From the NCBI GenBank assembly GCA_029378245.1, contig JARKIF010000099.1:1-64000 (forward strand): DNA of 64,000 nucleotides. Reading direction: 5' to 3'. Origin of the DNA: Roridomyces roridus. Its lineage: Eukaryota > Basidiomycota > Agaricomycetes > Agaricales > Mycenaceae. The notes below the pieces were generated by a model that had not been told where the DNA came from, made no database searches, and saw nothing but the letters and a program-made list of their open reading frames with translations. A program made the position numbers and the translations under genes. Shown one piece after another: positions 11,458 through 23,203 of the stretch. Each line of letters starts with the position of its first letter. Within the stretch, counting starts at the first letter, position 1.

Positions 11458-13095
11458 ATGTCGTCCAACGGCCACATCCAACAGATCGCCCCTCTAGACG
11501 TGCGTTCCCTCCCGCACGCAGGCTGCCACACGCTGATTTCATCGCAAAGGCATCCCAGCTCAAAATTCAGCTCGCGGAGACGCTCAAGCCCGTGCCTCCG
11601 CCAGGCACGTACACCTTTGGCGATGTGAGCACACACGAGACTACCCTCCTCGAGATTGCACTCAATTCTGCATTCTCAGATAAAAACGGACCACATGCTC
11701 GTGATGAGCTTCGATCCCGCCAACGGCTGGTCTGCGCCCGAAATCAAGCCGTATGGACCGCTGGCGATCGATCCTTCGAGGTGCGTAAGAACATTCGGCG
11801 ACGAGAATCGAGATTAAACGGACGTAGCAACTGCCTGCAATACGCTACAAACATCTTCGAGGGGATGAAGGCGTTCATGGGTCCCTCCGGAAAACCACAG
11901 TTGTTTCGTCCGCAGGCCAACATGGCGCGGCTCTCGTCCTCGGCTGCTCGTATGGCTCTACCCGTGCGTTATCCTCCCGATCTGCGTCGAACAAGTCTCA
12001 TTCATTGGGACGGCAGCCCTTTGACGAAGACGCTCTCCTCACCTGCATCACGAAACTCGTCGCCCTCGAGTCGCGTTGGCTGCCAGCCGAGTCGGGACAC
12101 AGTCTGTACATCCGTCCTACGATGATAGGCACGAAACCTAGTGCGTCCTGCGTCCCCTCCCTTGCCTTCCGCTGACACGGAATCGTTTTACAGCAATCAA
12201 AGTTGGCGCTTCTGACCACGCCCTTCTCTACGTCATCGTCACTCCCGTCGGTGAGCACATTCTTCGGTCCACGCAGGACATGGAAACGACGATCTCGTAG
12301 GCCCATACTTCCCGACTCCGCCCGGCGAGTCACTCCACGCTCAGAGCGTCTCCCTCCTCGCTGTATCCGAGCACGTGCGGTCTTGGCCAGGCGGTACCGG
12401 TGGGTACAAGTTTGGCTTGAATTACAGTCCTGGGTGCGTTTCCACTCCGTCGGGCTGCGATTTTTCAGATTTCTGACAAGGTTATATTGTAGATTCGTGC
12501 CGCAGCAGGCAGCAGCCAAGTTGGGATACGATCAGGTTCTCTGGCTCCTCGATGCAGGTCAGGGAGCGGGAGACCTCGTCACGGAGGCAGGAGCGATGAA
12601 TTTCGCCGCAGTGTTTGAGGGGGCGGACGGTGGTATGTCTCCTTCCTCCATACCCTCTGAATGAAGCTGACAAACCACCCAGCTCTCACCGTCGTCACGC
12701 CCCCACTCGACGGCACCATCCTCCCCGGTATCACCCGTGACAGCGCCCTCACCCTCCTCCGCACACCCGGCGCACTGCCCTCGCTCTCATCCACACGCAT
12801 CACGGTGGAAGAACGCGTTCTCCCCGTGGCTGAGCTCAGTACCGCACACGCTGCAGGTACGTTGCGCGAGTGCTTTGGCGTCGGTACGGCTGTCAATGTG
12901 GTGGGTATTGATCGGATTGGGATTGCTTCTCTGCGTGCTGGGGAGGGGGAGGGCTTGAAGGTCAAGGTGGTGGAGGATGTGAGTCCGAGTTCTGGCAAGG
13001 GGTTGGGTCCGGTGGGGAGGGCGTTGTGGGATATGTTGTTGGATTTGAAGGAGGGGAGGAGTGAGTTTGGGGGATGGGGCGTTGTTTGTGAGTGA
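11458..13095 (+). CDS. Branched-chain-amino-acid aminotransferase (class IV, PLP)
   Basis: The enzyme transfers the amino group between leucine, isoleucine or valine and 2-oxoglutarate using PLP. Exons: 11458-11499, 11550-11624, 11680-11780, 11828-11963, 12017-12140, 12194-12250, 12301-12433, 12493-12632 and 12683-13095. They join in frame to 406 residues, normal for eukaryotic BCATs. The conserved series is present in order: DHMLVMSF, YATNIFEGMKAF, a DEDALL-type segment, ALLYVIVTPVGPYF, then GGTGGYKFGLNYSP with the PLP-binding lysine. After these come QVLWLLDAG, EAGAMNF (EVGTMN motif) and TPPLDGTILPGITRDS. There is no long N-terminal extension, so the cytosolic form is more likely than the mitochondrial one. 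No frame break is seen. Class IV also includes D-amino-acid transaminases, but the motif set is BCAT-like. Confidence 0.92.
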
Positions 13096-13442
13096 GTGAA
13101 TGCTATGAATCCAACTGTGTGCTGTATAATCAATCTATTTGGTTGCCGTCCAATGTGGGACACTCGGCGTCATCTGGATGCAGCCCAAGTTTCAATAGAC
13201 GCCTCATCTTGCTTGAAGCGCATCACATTTGGTGAGAAATTCAGATCAAGTCAGAGAAACGGAGGATGTGGTGGCAGCAGACAAGCCGTCAAAGATCATG
13301 TGAATATTCTCTTCTTTCGAAAGCTCGCCGCATACTTAGACTGCTCCTCGTACAAGTCGATATTCACACGCGTCGTGCGGGAGAGAGCAACCTCCATCTT
13401 TTGCGTCTTTGACGCGCCGGCCACCTTCTCTTCTTCTCCACC
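13096..13442. other. Intergenic, nothing recognised
   Basis: This stretch holds the likely terminator region of the aminotransferase and the promoter of the next gene. It ends in CTTCTCCACC before the ATG at 13443. Confidence 0.4.
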
Positions 13443-14796
13443 ATGTCTTTCTCAAGATCGTTTTTGACGCGAGCCCGGATGCTTCGCTTGAACCACCGCC
13501 ACTATTTCGTGACTGTACCAGCAGATACCTATTACAATCTCTTTGAATACACGGCGGGGCGTTGGATGTGAGTCTTCATTTTCCTCTCGCTCGGATAGTA
13601 CGCGTCATCCCTCCTCCAGCGTGAACAACGACCTTCGAATGGCTGAGCGCAAGCGCCTTTTCAACGCCGACGGCCTACGACCAGCACAGTCCGTCAATCG
13701 CAACGTGGAGGATGTCGTCGGACTAGAGAAGACATACGGGAGCGACTTCAATCGGTCCTTGCTCATCAACCATGCGCGATGTCCAGATGGTGGCCCACAT
13801 TCCGTACGACTACACGCCGGCCAAGTACCAAAGCGTCGCCAGCGAGGCTGCCACGATGGCTTTCCTTCGCGCCTCCGGTCTGCCCGTGCCTCGCGTCTAT
13901 GACTACTCGCCCGATACGGACAACGCGGCTGGCACCGAGTACATCTTCATGAAGCATATCCATGGCACGTCCCTCGAGCGTCTGTGGGAGTGATCTGCCT
14001 TTGAATGAAGCCGATATCGTCTCCCTTGCGCAGCAAATCGTCAAACTGGAAGCGCAGATGATGGTGATTTCGTTCCCTGCGGGTGCTTGTACTATACTAA
14101 GGATTTGGAACGGGCGGGCGCACCACATATCACATTGGAGGAGGACGCGCGCTTCTCTGTTGGGCGGGACTCGAGGCCGCGTATGTGGTCTGGAAGGAGG
14201 GCAGAGCTGGACGTGGATCGCGGGCCCTGTGAGTCGCTTGTTTATCCTTCCCCTCCTTGTCTAAATTGTATCCGAAGATACAACCGCTGAAGCGTTGCTC
14301 TTGGGAGGCTCTTAGAAGGAGCTGGCGTTTCTGAACCAGTTTGGTCAGCCTCGACTCCCACTGGTCCGCCTCTTCCATGCCGCATACGGCAACCGAGAGA
14401 AGAAACAACAACCAGCATTATCACTATGTCAAGTCGATGGAGGAGCACAACGCGGCGCAATATTCAGCCATGAACGCGCCACTGGCAAAGTTCCGTGAAC
14501 AGATAGTGCACTGTGGGTGCACTCGGTGGGATGGGATTCTCTCGCGTTGAGACGTCAGCTCGTGGCGGTGGCTGAGGACATGTTCGCGCAGCTCCAAGTT
14601 CCAGTTTGAGGTGCGGCTAATGATGGCCAAGACGGCGTTGCAGTGTAACAGAGATTTCGGGTGCAGGGACGATACCTGGGCGCCCGCGGAGACGTTCGAA
14701 GATACCCTCGCGCGTACGCAGGTGATCAAGCGACTTGAAATTATTGCGGCACTGCCGGAGAGTATGCGCGACTCGTCGTTGGAGTTGTATGATTAG
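13443..14796 (+). pseudogene. APH-family (aminoglycoside phosphotransferase-like) kinase, decayed
   Basis: The start (MSFSRSFLTRARML...FEYTAGRWM, then an intron at about 13568-13620) and the later pieces follow the order of the large fungal family of APH/protein-kinase-like proteins. These pieces are MVAHIPYDYTPAKY, ASEAATMAFLRASGLPVP, TEYIFMKHIHGTSLERLW, the YYTKDLERAGAP block, RRAELDVDRGP and KELAFLNQFGQP. However, the pieces lie in different frames: the frame changes near 13765, 13990 and 14087, and there is a stop near 14312. The catalytic-loop segment (HxDLxxxN) that should follow is not found. The C-terminal part (TALQCNRDFG to the stop at 14794) remains. I conclude it is a pseudogene with several independent lesions. 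Confidence 0.75.
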
Positions 14797-14861
14797 CTTT
14801 TGGCGGATTTTGACGAAGATGAATGATTTTGTATCCGTTACTGTTCAATCTATTAAAGAAC

Positions 14862-16721
14862 GGGCCTACAGAAACTACCGCACTGCTGCCGCAGCGGTAG
14901 TTGCGGTAGTGGTGCGGCACGCAGCTGCGGTAGGTAAATTTACAGCAAGGTGTTTTATATGCTCGAAGACTTCCCTGAGCATGTTGAACTGTCGTACGTT
15001 AAGCCAATGTATCCCGAGATGTGAACAACCCGTAATTGAGCCTGTTTCATCTGATTTGAACTTGCATTTATAGAGTTTGAGCCTTCCCTCTGCATGAGTC
15101 ACCTATCTAGGTAGAGGTATTGTATCTGGAGTCCCAAGGAACTCCGAATCGAACATACATCATCCAAAATTTTAACTCTACCTGAATACTTAAATTGGTC
15201 CAGTGCGGCACTCTGCGGTCAGCTGCGGCAAAGTGCCACTTGCAGTGCGGCAGCTGAACGAAAAAGTCGCGGCAATTTTTTGGAAGCTGCGGCAAAGCGG
15301 TAACTGCCGCACCGCAGTGCGGTACCTAAGCGGCGTGACACTGCGGTAGTGTGACACGGGAAGCGGCAGTTGTGAAACTGCCGCTTCTTCCCAATTTTTT
15401 TTTTCTTTTTTGGGGTAAAACAGGTCTGGAAAGTCTGTTCATTCACACGCAACCCACCGTTGTCCGTTCCTCCATACGATGATTCAAACCCAAGATACGG
15501 CAATTTTAGGTAACCAGGTCCTCCCAACGGTTCGACACCTCCTCTGAGGATGTTAACGGGCTCCGGGCACTCCCAAAGTCGATTTGGGATTATTTCAACA
15601 AGTCTTTCACAGAAAGCCGCAGTTTCAGTAGCCGCACGGCGGTAGAAGTTGTAGCTTATGCGGAACTTCACAAGTAACTGCAGCAGTCAAGAGGCAGTTT
15701 CGACGTTTCGAGTCCTTTGGCTGCAATGTGTGTCGAATTGGATCCACAGACTGGGAAAGACAAGGTTCACAACCTACTACTCACAGAATATGCCGGGCTG
15801 ACAGCAACAGCCTTGGAAGTTGGAAGCTGCGGCAACCGGCTAGCACTACATCATCGTGGTTGGATTTCAGGCTAAATATAAACGTCAATGTGGCCGAGGT
15901 AAGGGAGTGATGTGAATTTACATCAGTTGGCAGTCTGTGAGCTTGAACCCAACAGCGCAAAAAGAAGGATCGGTAGCTGGCCACACCACCCTAAAACAAG
16001 TTCTGATTCAAAGGTTTACGACACCTGTGCTCCTCGTGGGCACATTCAACGTCTAGCAGACAGTATTTTTTGATGCTCTGTCCGGCTGTGTCACAGCCTT
16101 GGTCGTGCTTTATTGAACTTTCAACTTGAACTCAACCGCGAACCTTAGTATGTAAGTAAGTGTCGGACATTTCTTGAAGTCAGCCGCCAGCCTTGTGTTC
16201 TTGGCAAATTTTTGAGAGAGTCTTGTTTTACACAGGTAGTTCAGCCTACCATAAGCCAATTTGAACGACTCCCGACCGTGTTCATTGCGTGAAAGCCGCG
16301 CGAGATCGGAATACCCAGCTCTGATGATGTTGATTACAGAGCTTCATTTTAAACAGGTCTTCATTTTAAACAGGTATGTCACTCTACCAAAGACCCATTT
16401 GAGCTACTTGCAAGCTAGCTCATTGCGTGAAACCTGTGCTAGGCCGTAGTACCCAATTTTGATGAGGTTGCTTAAAATTGATTTATCTCGCGGTACACTG
16501 ACTCTGTTGAAAAATGGACACCACGGGAGGAGTCCCCGTACGATAGGCTATAGCTCCAGCCATTTGTCTCATTTTTAATTATCTACTACCTTTAGGCAAA
16601 CTGCCGCAGCTGCGACCAAAATGTGACACTGTGGTAGTGTGACATCAGTGCGGCACCACGCGGTTCAGTGCGGTAGCTGCTGCGGCAAAAGTGCGGCAGT
16701 GCGGCAGTTTCTGTAAGCCCC
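14862..16721. mobile_element. TIR DNA element with 9-bp target duplication, no transposase
   Basis: TTAAAGAAC occurs directly on both sides (14853-14861 and 16722-16730). The ends are inverted copies: GGGCCTACAGAAACTACCGC at the left and, reverse-complemented, GGGGCTTACAGAAACTGCCG at the right. Inside each end lie many short TGCGGCA / CTGCGGTAG repeats, in both orientations, to about 14935, 15205-15390 and 16605-16710. A 9-bp duplication with long, repeat-rich ends fits Mutator-like elements. KDZ-type elements, which have subterminal repeats and 8-9-bp duplications, are the alternative. No transposase frame is seen, so the element is non-autonomous. Confidence 0.8.
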
Positions 16722-16730
16722 TTAAAGAAC

Positions 16731-17111
16731 GAATTTCTTTTTTCTAAAAAAGAGATCGTACAAGAACAAGACACCCGCTCGACTCGAACGAGCGTTGTCA
16801 CGAGCTTCTCAACATTCAGCCCAAGACAATGAAGGCCTTGGCTTGGACATCCTTATGCCCAACACTAAATTTGACAGTACTTATCTGGTGTTCATCGAGA
16901 GTGATTGCAGTCCAACGTCGGTTCAAAGTTCAATAAACGGCGCTTGCGCCGCTATGGATCACTGCACCCATCAAGGTTCAAGACACATATGTGATATGTC
17001 CACGCAATTCCGATTCGGTGTCAAGCTTGATCTTCGGATCACCGCCATGAGTACAAAATCGGCAAAATGACTACCATCTAGGTGCTCAAGCTCTTACTTC
17101 TCACCACCAAC
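16731..17111. other. Intergenic before the DUF6535 gene
   Basis: A 91-codon frame (16795-17070) has no recognisable feature. Otherwise this is the upstream region of the next gene. Confidence 0.4.
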
Positions 17112-18929
17112 ATGGAGTCTCAAAACGAGCTGGAAGCAGGTCTGCCGCCGACCAAGAGGTTCCTGAAATGTGTGTTCTTGACTCCTCTTGAGAGGTTAAT
17201 CATAACATGCTCTCAGTGTCCTGGTTCCAGCACTTGTCAGCCATCACAGCCTCCTGGGTATTTGGTCGTCCACGTTGTCCAGACAACAAGCTTCCAAGTG
17301 AGGCCAAAGATGCGGGGATGGCACACTTGAAGGAAGGTACAGTCTGAAACCACCAGCTCTTGAATACCTTTGACAAAACTCTCCTGTCCCAGAGGTTGTT
17401 CGCAATTACAGCTCGGATGAGAACAGGGAGTCATGTGCAAAGATATGGTCCATCTACGTTGGAGAAGCAGAGCGCTATGATGCTGCTCTGGTTGAAAGCT
17501 GGAAAGCTGATATGGAAGGGATGCTGATTTTTGTGAGGCTCTTCTCTATGTATTCCCCAGTGTTGGGCTAACATGCTGCAGTCTGGACTCTTCTCTGCCA
17601 GCCTCACTGCCTTCCTGATTGAGAGCTACAAGAATCTCCAACCAGACTCAGGGGACCTTACCGTGGCAGCTCTATCCCAGGTTTCCCGACAATTAGCTGC
17701 AATCTCCACAGGAGCATCAGCAGCCTCGGAATCTCCAACACAATTCACTCCCAAAGCTTCGTCGTTGCTATGTAATGCACTCTGGTTCATCAGCCTCTCT
17801 CTCAGCCTCATCTGTGCATTGCTCGCTCGCAACACTCGTTGAGCAATGGGCACGTGAATTCTTGCACAAAACAGAAATGCGCCCATCTCCTGTCAGGAGA
17901 GCAAGAATATTCTCATTCCTGTATTTTGGCCTGAAGCAGTTCCGCATGCACACTGTTGTAGATGTCATCCCTTCACTTCTTCATGGCTCACTGCTCCTCT
18001 TCTTTGCTGGGCTGGTTGCATTCCTTATCCCCGTCAATCATCTTATAATGTATCTGATGGTTGGCACACTGGCCATCTTTCTGGTCCTTTATTTGGGATT
18101 GACAGTGCTACCGGTCATCTATCTTGACTGCCCCTACCGCACTCCACTATCAACACCACTGTGGTCTATGGTCCAAAAGCTCCGGATCTTATTTTGCAAG
18201 CCCATGCCCAGCTCTGCTCCGACAACAATGACAGAAGCAGTGGTTGATGCTGCCTTCCTGGACACAAAACACCGGGACCATGGTGCTATCAAATGGACAC
18301 TTGAATCCCTCACAGATGATGCTGAGCTTCTTCCATTTGTTGAGGCCATACCGGATGTGATCTATGGACTAAATGGCTTCCGCTATGAGAATGACCATCT
18401 TTTCCTACCAGTATTGGGTGATATTGATACCCCAAGTCCACTGGTGAACCGGATTTCCCAACTCATTCTGGGTGCACAGGCACTTCCTGGTGATGATCCC
18501 CTGGCTGTAAGGCGTGAGGTGGCTGGCGCCAAAGCTTTATGGGCTCTGTGTCTGATTCCTAACTCATGGCTACATTGCTTTGATAGTCAGCTTCTGGACA
18601 ATGAAAGGCTGATGTGGGGAACCCTGGATGGAACAGACTACTCAACTTCTGTCCTGGCACTTCAATACCAACAAAGTCAATGGGCTCATCATCTTGTCAA
18701 AGCATTGCGAGACTTGTTGAATTCAGACCACTTTGCTCCAGAGTTTTCAAGCATAATCCTACCAACCATTCTTAAACAACTCAAGCTGGTGGTTGCCCGT
18801 TCGGATTTGTTCACGCAAGCTCCCTCCATGACGATTCAACTGGGAGGCAGTCCCCCATCTCCATGCATCCCTCCTATGCAAGAACTTCAGGCAGTTGTTA
18901 TGGAACTCACCGATGCTCTCCCTCAGACG
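17112..18929 (+). pseudogene. DUF6535 membrane protein gene, 5' part (split by hAT; continues at 34649)
   Basis: Relatives are Agaricomycete proteins of unknown function with an N-terminal four-helix membrane domain (DUF6535) and a long helical C-terminal part. Here EAERYDAALVESWKADMEGML is followed after an intron by GLFSASLTAFLIES and PDSGDLTVAALSQVS. Four hydrophobic segments come next (GLFSASLTAFLIES, LWFISLSLSLICALL, LLHGSLLLFFAGLVAFL, MYLMVGTLAIFLVLYLG), with CPYRTPLSTPLW after the last. Introns fit at about 17172-17217, 17340-17391 and 17534-17582. Between ICALL and ATLVEQW the frame shifts because CTCG is duplicated in tandem (17822-17829). At 18922-18929 the frame runs into a hAT element and stops two bases later. 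The remaining coding sequence resumes in the same frame at 34657. Confidence 0.8.
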
Positions 18930-19121
18930 TAGGGATCGGCACCGTACGTACCGTATACGGTACGGATGAATATACGGTGATGCGGACAACGAAAAGCTAC
19001 GTACGGCTCGATACGGCAGGCTTCAAGGTAGCCACGGTACGGATCGGACAACGGTACGGCCGTATACGGACTACGTACGGACATTACAGAGTATTCGACA
19101 AGCCAGGACAAGCCTCCGCCC

Positions 19122-22100
19122 CTATGCTACGTCCTCTTCGAGTCCCACAGCATCCGCCTCGTCCAAGATCTCGATCACCTCCTTCCGAGTCATGCGGATG
19201 TATCCCTTCAACACCATCAGGGTCCGGATCGTCGCCGCCTTCAACCTGGCGCGACGGACAGCGATGGTGTCCCTGCCCCCCGAGAAAACCCGTTCGACAG
19301 CAACCGCCGAGCCTGCGTGAGGTATTGTAAACTCATTCTCACATCAATAGCGAGGAATGGCTTACCAGGAATAGCATGAACGTCGCGTGCCAACTTGTAC
19401 AGGTTGGGGAGAAGACCACGATTTGCTTTCCACCAATCAAGTAGGTCCGTACTATGGAGAGGCAGTGGCGTGGCCGTAAGCTGGAAATACCTCTCGGTCG
19501 TATCCTGCATATTGAATCTGGCAAGGAATGATTTCTTGGGGGAGCCGGTGGCATTGGTAGAGGTGGAGGCGGCGGGAGTTGACGTTGAGGTATCGGATTG
19601 TGGCGCATATTTCAGCCGATACTCGTCGGTCAGTGATCGCTTGGCTCTGTCGAGGTCGCCGACAAGGAACGAGTCGTCACCGAACTCCTTTCTGAGTACT
19701 GTGTAGCCGATACGCGGATCCAACACTATTCAGAATAAATTAGAACTTGCGTTGATTGATGAAATGAATCCGTACGTGACGCCCAAAGGTAGAATGGTGA
19801 GACGTCAAAGTCAAAATAATAGTCACTCAGCTTTTTGTGAGCGTCCGTGAGCCCAGTTATAAGCTCGGGATACATGTCCGCTCCCTCGAGCCCCGTCAAC
19901 GTCTCCTTGATGTCCGACTGAAGCATACGGAAGACGAGATGTGTCTGCGAAAGCATGGGCTTGCTCGTCGTCGACATTTCCGTCGTGGCTGCACGGAATT
20001 GAGCCAACCATTCGCGTACATTCTTGAGAGCGTTCCAGTCATGGTCAGTGAGTGCGGAATCAGCTAGATCCGAGTTCCCTTTGATGTAGAGGTCGATCGC
20101 TTCTCGGTTATTAACTGCTCGTCCTGGAAGAGGTATTGAGGTCCGAGGATGAACCAGGCATGTGCAAAAAAATACTCACGCAGCATTTGGTGGGTCGACG
20201 TCCATCTCGTTTTCACGTCCAGAATGAGCATTAAACCCGACTCGGGCAGCTGGGGCTCGCCTTCCTTTCTGGACATGTTGACTGTGTATTCCCAGGATCG
20301 TCTTCGCTGTGGTGAGCTACGAACATGCTTGATGATTCGCCGCAACTGTGCCGTGTGAGTTCGTGCGGCACAAAAAAGGTGAGAGAGTCTGAAACCTTGA
20401 ATATCGCCAGGGACACGTCCGAGTTCGCCACCGGAGGGGCCTTGGCATCCGTCTCGTCGTCGTCGTCCTCACGAGCCACGGCTTCGATGTCAGCGTCTTC
20501 GGAGTCAGCGTGGGTCACCGTTTCTTGGTATGCAGCTTTTTTGCGGCCCGCAAGCTTCTTCGATTCATCTTCCGTGAGAGCTCCCAATGCCGACAAGAGC
20601 TACAAACCCTATAAATCAAATGTCAAAGCGTCCTCGTTGAAACAATATCCACCTTGAGTGCCGCCAGATGAACTGTATGCGGCATGCAGCGAAGCCGTGA
20701 TCTCGACGCCGTGAAGTTGATGCCATTGGAGAGACAAAGCTTCTCAAAGGATTCAACCATGGTATCGTTGTTTGACGCGTTGTCCATGACAAACGCAATA
20801 ATCTGAAGCCTGGTCAGGGGAAGAACTCGAGACGATCAAACGGGTACGTACGCGCTTCTCAAGTCCATATTCTTTGAGCGACTTCCATACCGTGTCCGCT
20901 AGACTTGCCCCAGAATGATCACCAAGGAGCTCCGCAAAATCGATTAGACACTCCTCTGTAACACATGGATAGAAATTCAGTTCGTTCACGAGGAAGAGTG
21001 GTCGGACTTACGTAGTTTTCCGTCGTTGTCGATCCAGTGAGCAACAAGCGCAATAAATGCATGTCCGTTACTCGAGGTCCACGCGTCGAGGGAGATTGCG
21101 AAGTCGGATTCATTTTTCTAGCGTGGATAAACAAAGATCGTGACCTAAGTAGACGGATGAATACGCACCGCAAATTGCTCTTTGAGTTTTTTCCGTATGT
21201 CCTCCGCCATTGTCGTGATTCGTTTCTTGATGCCCTTTGGCTCCGGGATGTGAAGTATTCTACCCGAGTGGTAGTGAACGTAACAAAGTAGTTCTTGGAA
21301 AACAGGTTCAGAGACGACAGAGAATGGTTGGTCGGTGGCGGCAATCCACTTGGCCAGAAGATCTTCAAAGTGTTTCTGATCCCATGGCTCCTGCGGCGAG
21401 ATAAAATTAAACCCGAGGTAATTGCTCGATCACATACCATCTGCGCCGCTGCCTGCTTCTTCATCATCGTAACAATATTCCCCTCGAGCTTATCTACATG
21501 CTTCTGAAATTTCAACGCAACCTTGCGAGTCATCTCCGTCTTTCCTTGAGCTATCTGAAGCTCCGTTGGGGTCGGGGTCGGACCTTCCTTCGCTGACCAA
21601 GCGAGGAACATGCGAAAGTGCTCGGGAAATGTGGCTTTGAGATAATTACGGAGTGCTAAGACTGTGTGAGAGATGTAGGGTGTGGAATCTTGCAACGTAC
21701 GCGAGATGTTGCCGTGGCTATTCTCCGTCAGCGTGACAATTTTTTTGTTTCCCAACAAACAGCGATAGTCCTTCGGCCCAGCCACCTTGTTCTTACGCTG
21801 ACCCGAGGTGCGAGCAGCTTCATTGGCGGGCTCGAAGAAGTACCAGATTGCACTTTTGGTGGCGGGTGGATTATTCGCCGAGGATGACTCGCCGGGTGTT
21901 CCAGTAGCATTCTGATAAACGAGGTTAGTTGGGCAGGCAACTTTTACGATCGTGCGTACCGAGACAACTTCAGGTTGGATCTAGCACAAATTAGACGAGC
22001 GCCGTGCGCACACAAATAGATCACACACCTCCTCGATGTCGTCATTGGATTGATTGGCCTGTTTGCGTCTCTTGCGCTGTGGCTTCTCGGCAGCCTTGCC

Positions 22101-22591
22101 TTTGCCCTTCGAACGCGTACCAGTTGCTCGTTTGTCTGTTTTTGAGGGCAGGGAATCGGCGATCTATGACGTGTTAAAACATAAGCCCAGTCATCGCGCA
22201 GCACGCACCTCTTGTCCGCCAATGACTTCCTCGACATCGCTGTCGTCGGATTCGCTCTCCGATTCGTCCTCAAATTGTTGTCCCCGGCATCCGAATCGAC
22301 CGCTTTCGAGGAGCTTGCAGCAGCCTTGGACTTTGAACTCTTAGACTGTTGTTTGCGTTTCTTCGGCGGCTCGTCGGTCTTCTCCTTCTCCGCCCCAAGA
22401 ATGGCGGTAAAGAAGTCGTTGTTCTTCTTGCGCTGACCACGGCCTGATATCGGGCTTCAGTTTCCAAGCAGGGCTCCGGAAATTCGACAAGTACCATGAT
22501 TACTCTCCTCGTCATCGCTTTCCTCCGCACCTCCACGTAGTGGAACCGAGAGCGTGATTCGCGACAGAGCCGTCAACCCATGGTCAGCCAT
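19122..22591 (-). CDS. hAT transposase, multi-exon, apparently intact
   Basis: The protein would cut and paste the surrounding hAT element. On the minus strand it starts at the ATG at 22591 (MADHGLTALSR), followed by a lysine-rich, acidic nuclear-type segment (RKRRKQANQSNDDIEE). Then come a BED-like zinc finger (SAIWYFFEP ... YRCLLGNKK ... H), the RNase H-like core (FAISLDAWTSSNGHAFIAL, FVMDNASNND, RCMPHTVHLAALK, DVKTRWTSTHQMLR) and the C-terminal dimerisation region. The last part reads DLLDWWKANRGLLPNLYKLARD, then, across an intron near 19316-19366, SAVAVERVFSGGRDT and IRTLMVLKGYIR. The stop is at 19122-19124. At least ten introns of about 50 bp are needed. At each break I found usable GT...AG ends, and no in-frame lesion was seen. 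Exact exon limits are inferred. Confidence 0.85.
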
Positions 22592-22647
22592 GGTGTCGAC
22601 CCATGCCATCCGATGGGAGATGAAGGATGAGCCACGCGTCCAGGCGG

Positions 22648-23203
22648 TCACGGTCTCGGGGAAATCAGAGGGCAGCAATCCGCGTCTCCACAGGTGTATT
22701 CCGATGGAAGCCAGCGGGGTCTCGGGACGTACACCTTTATGATCATAAATACTCGCGCTGGAGAGTAGACTGGAGTGTAACACGCACGCAGTTGGATCGG
22801 ACGCGCCTCATCGGTTCCGTGGACGAATACGGACACTCGGTGGTTCCGCATGTGCTGCCGGTAACGTCGTGGGGATATGTTTTCTAAATGGAAGCGTCTC
22901 TTGCGTATACCAATGAAGTAGTACAACACAAGCGAGCGCTTGAGGCGGTGAGGGTCGAAGGCAATAGCTATGATGTGGTTCAATGTCTGCTCTGCGAGTA
23001 TACTGCAGGAATCACTCACCGTAGACAAGCAAAGCCAGAATATGGTACCCGACAAGTGCGACAAGACCCAGTGCATCCGACTCAGGGATGAATTCCGGTT
23101 TGAGGAGCGGCAATGCGACAAATCCAAGCAGGGATAGCATCGGCATGACACCAAAGACGGTCCACTTGAGCGCGAGTCCCGCGAGCTGCATAGCAAAGCC
23201 CAC
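22648..23203 (-). other. Open, hydrophobic segment upstream of the hAT transposase (possible passenger exon)
   Basis: On the minus strand 23203-23012 encodes a strongly hydrophobic stretch (ALKWTVFGVMPMLSLLGF, ALGLVALVGYHILALLVY). It ends at a good GT donor, with an acceptor near 23007 and a second open stretch to 22648. It looks like two exons of a small membrane protein. I do not recognise the family. It lies between the transposase and the left end of the inner inverted repeat, so it could be hAT passenger DNA, a captured host fragment, or chance. The 5' end would have been cut off by the inner insertion. Confidence 0.25.
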
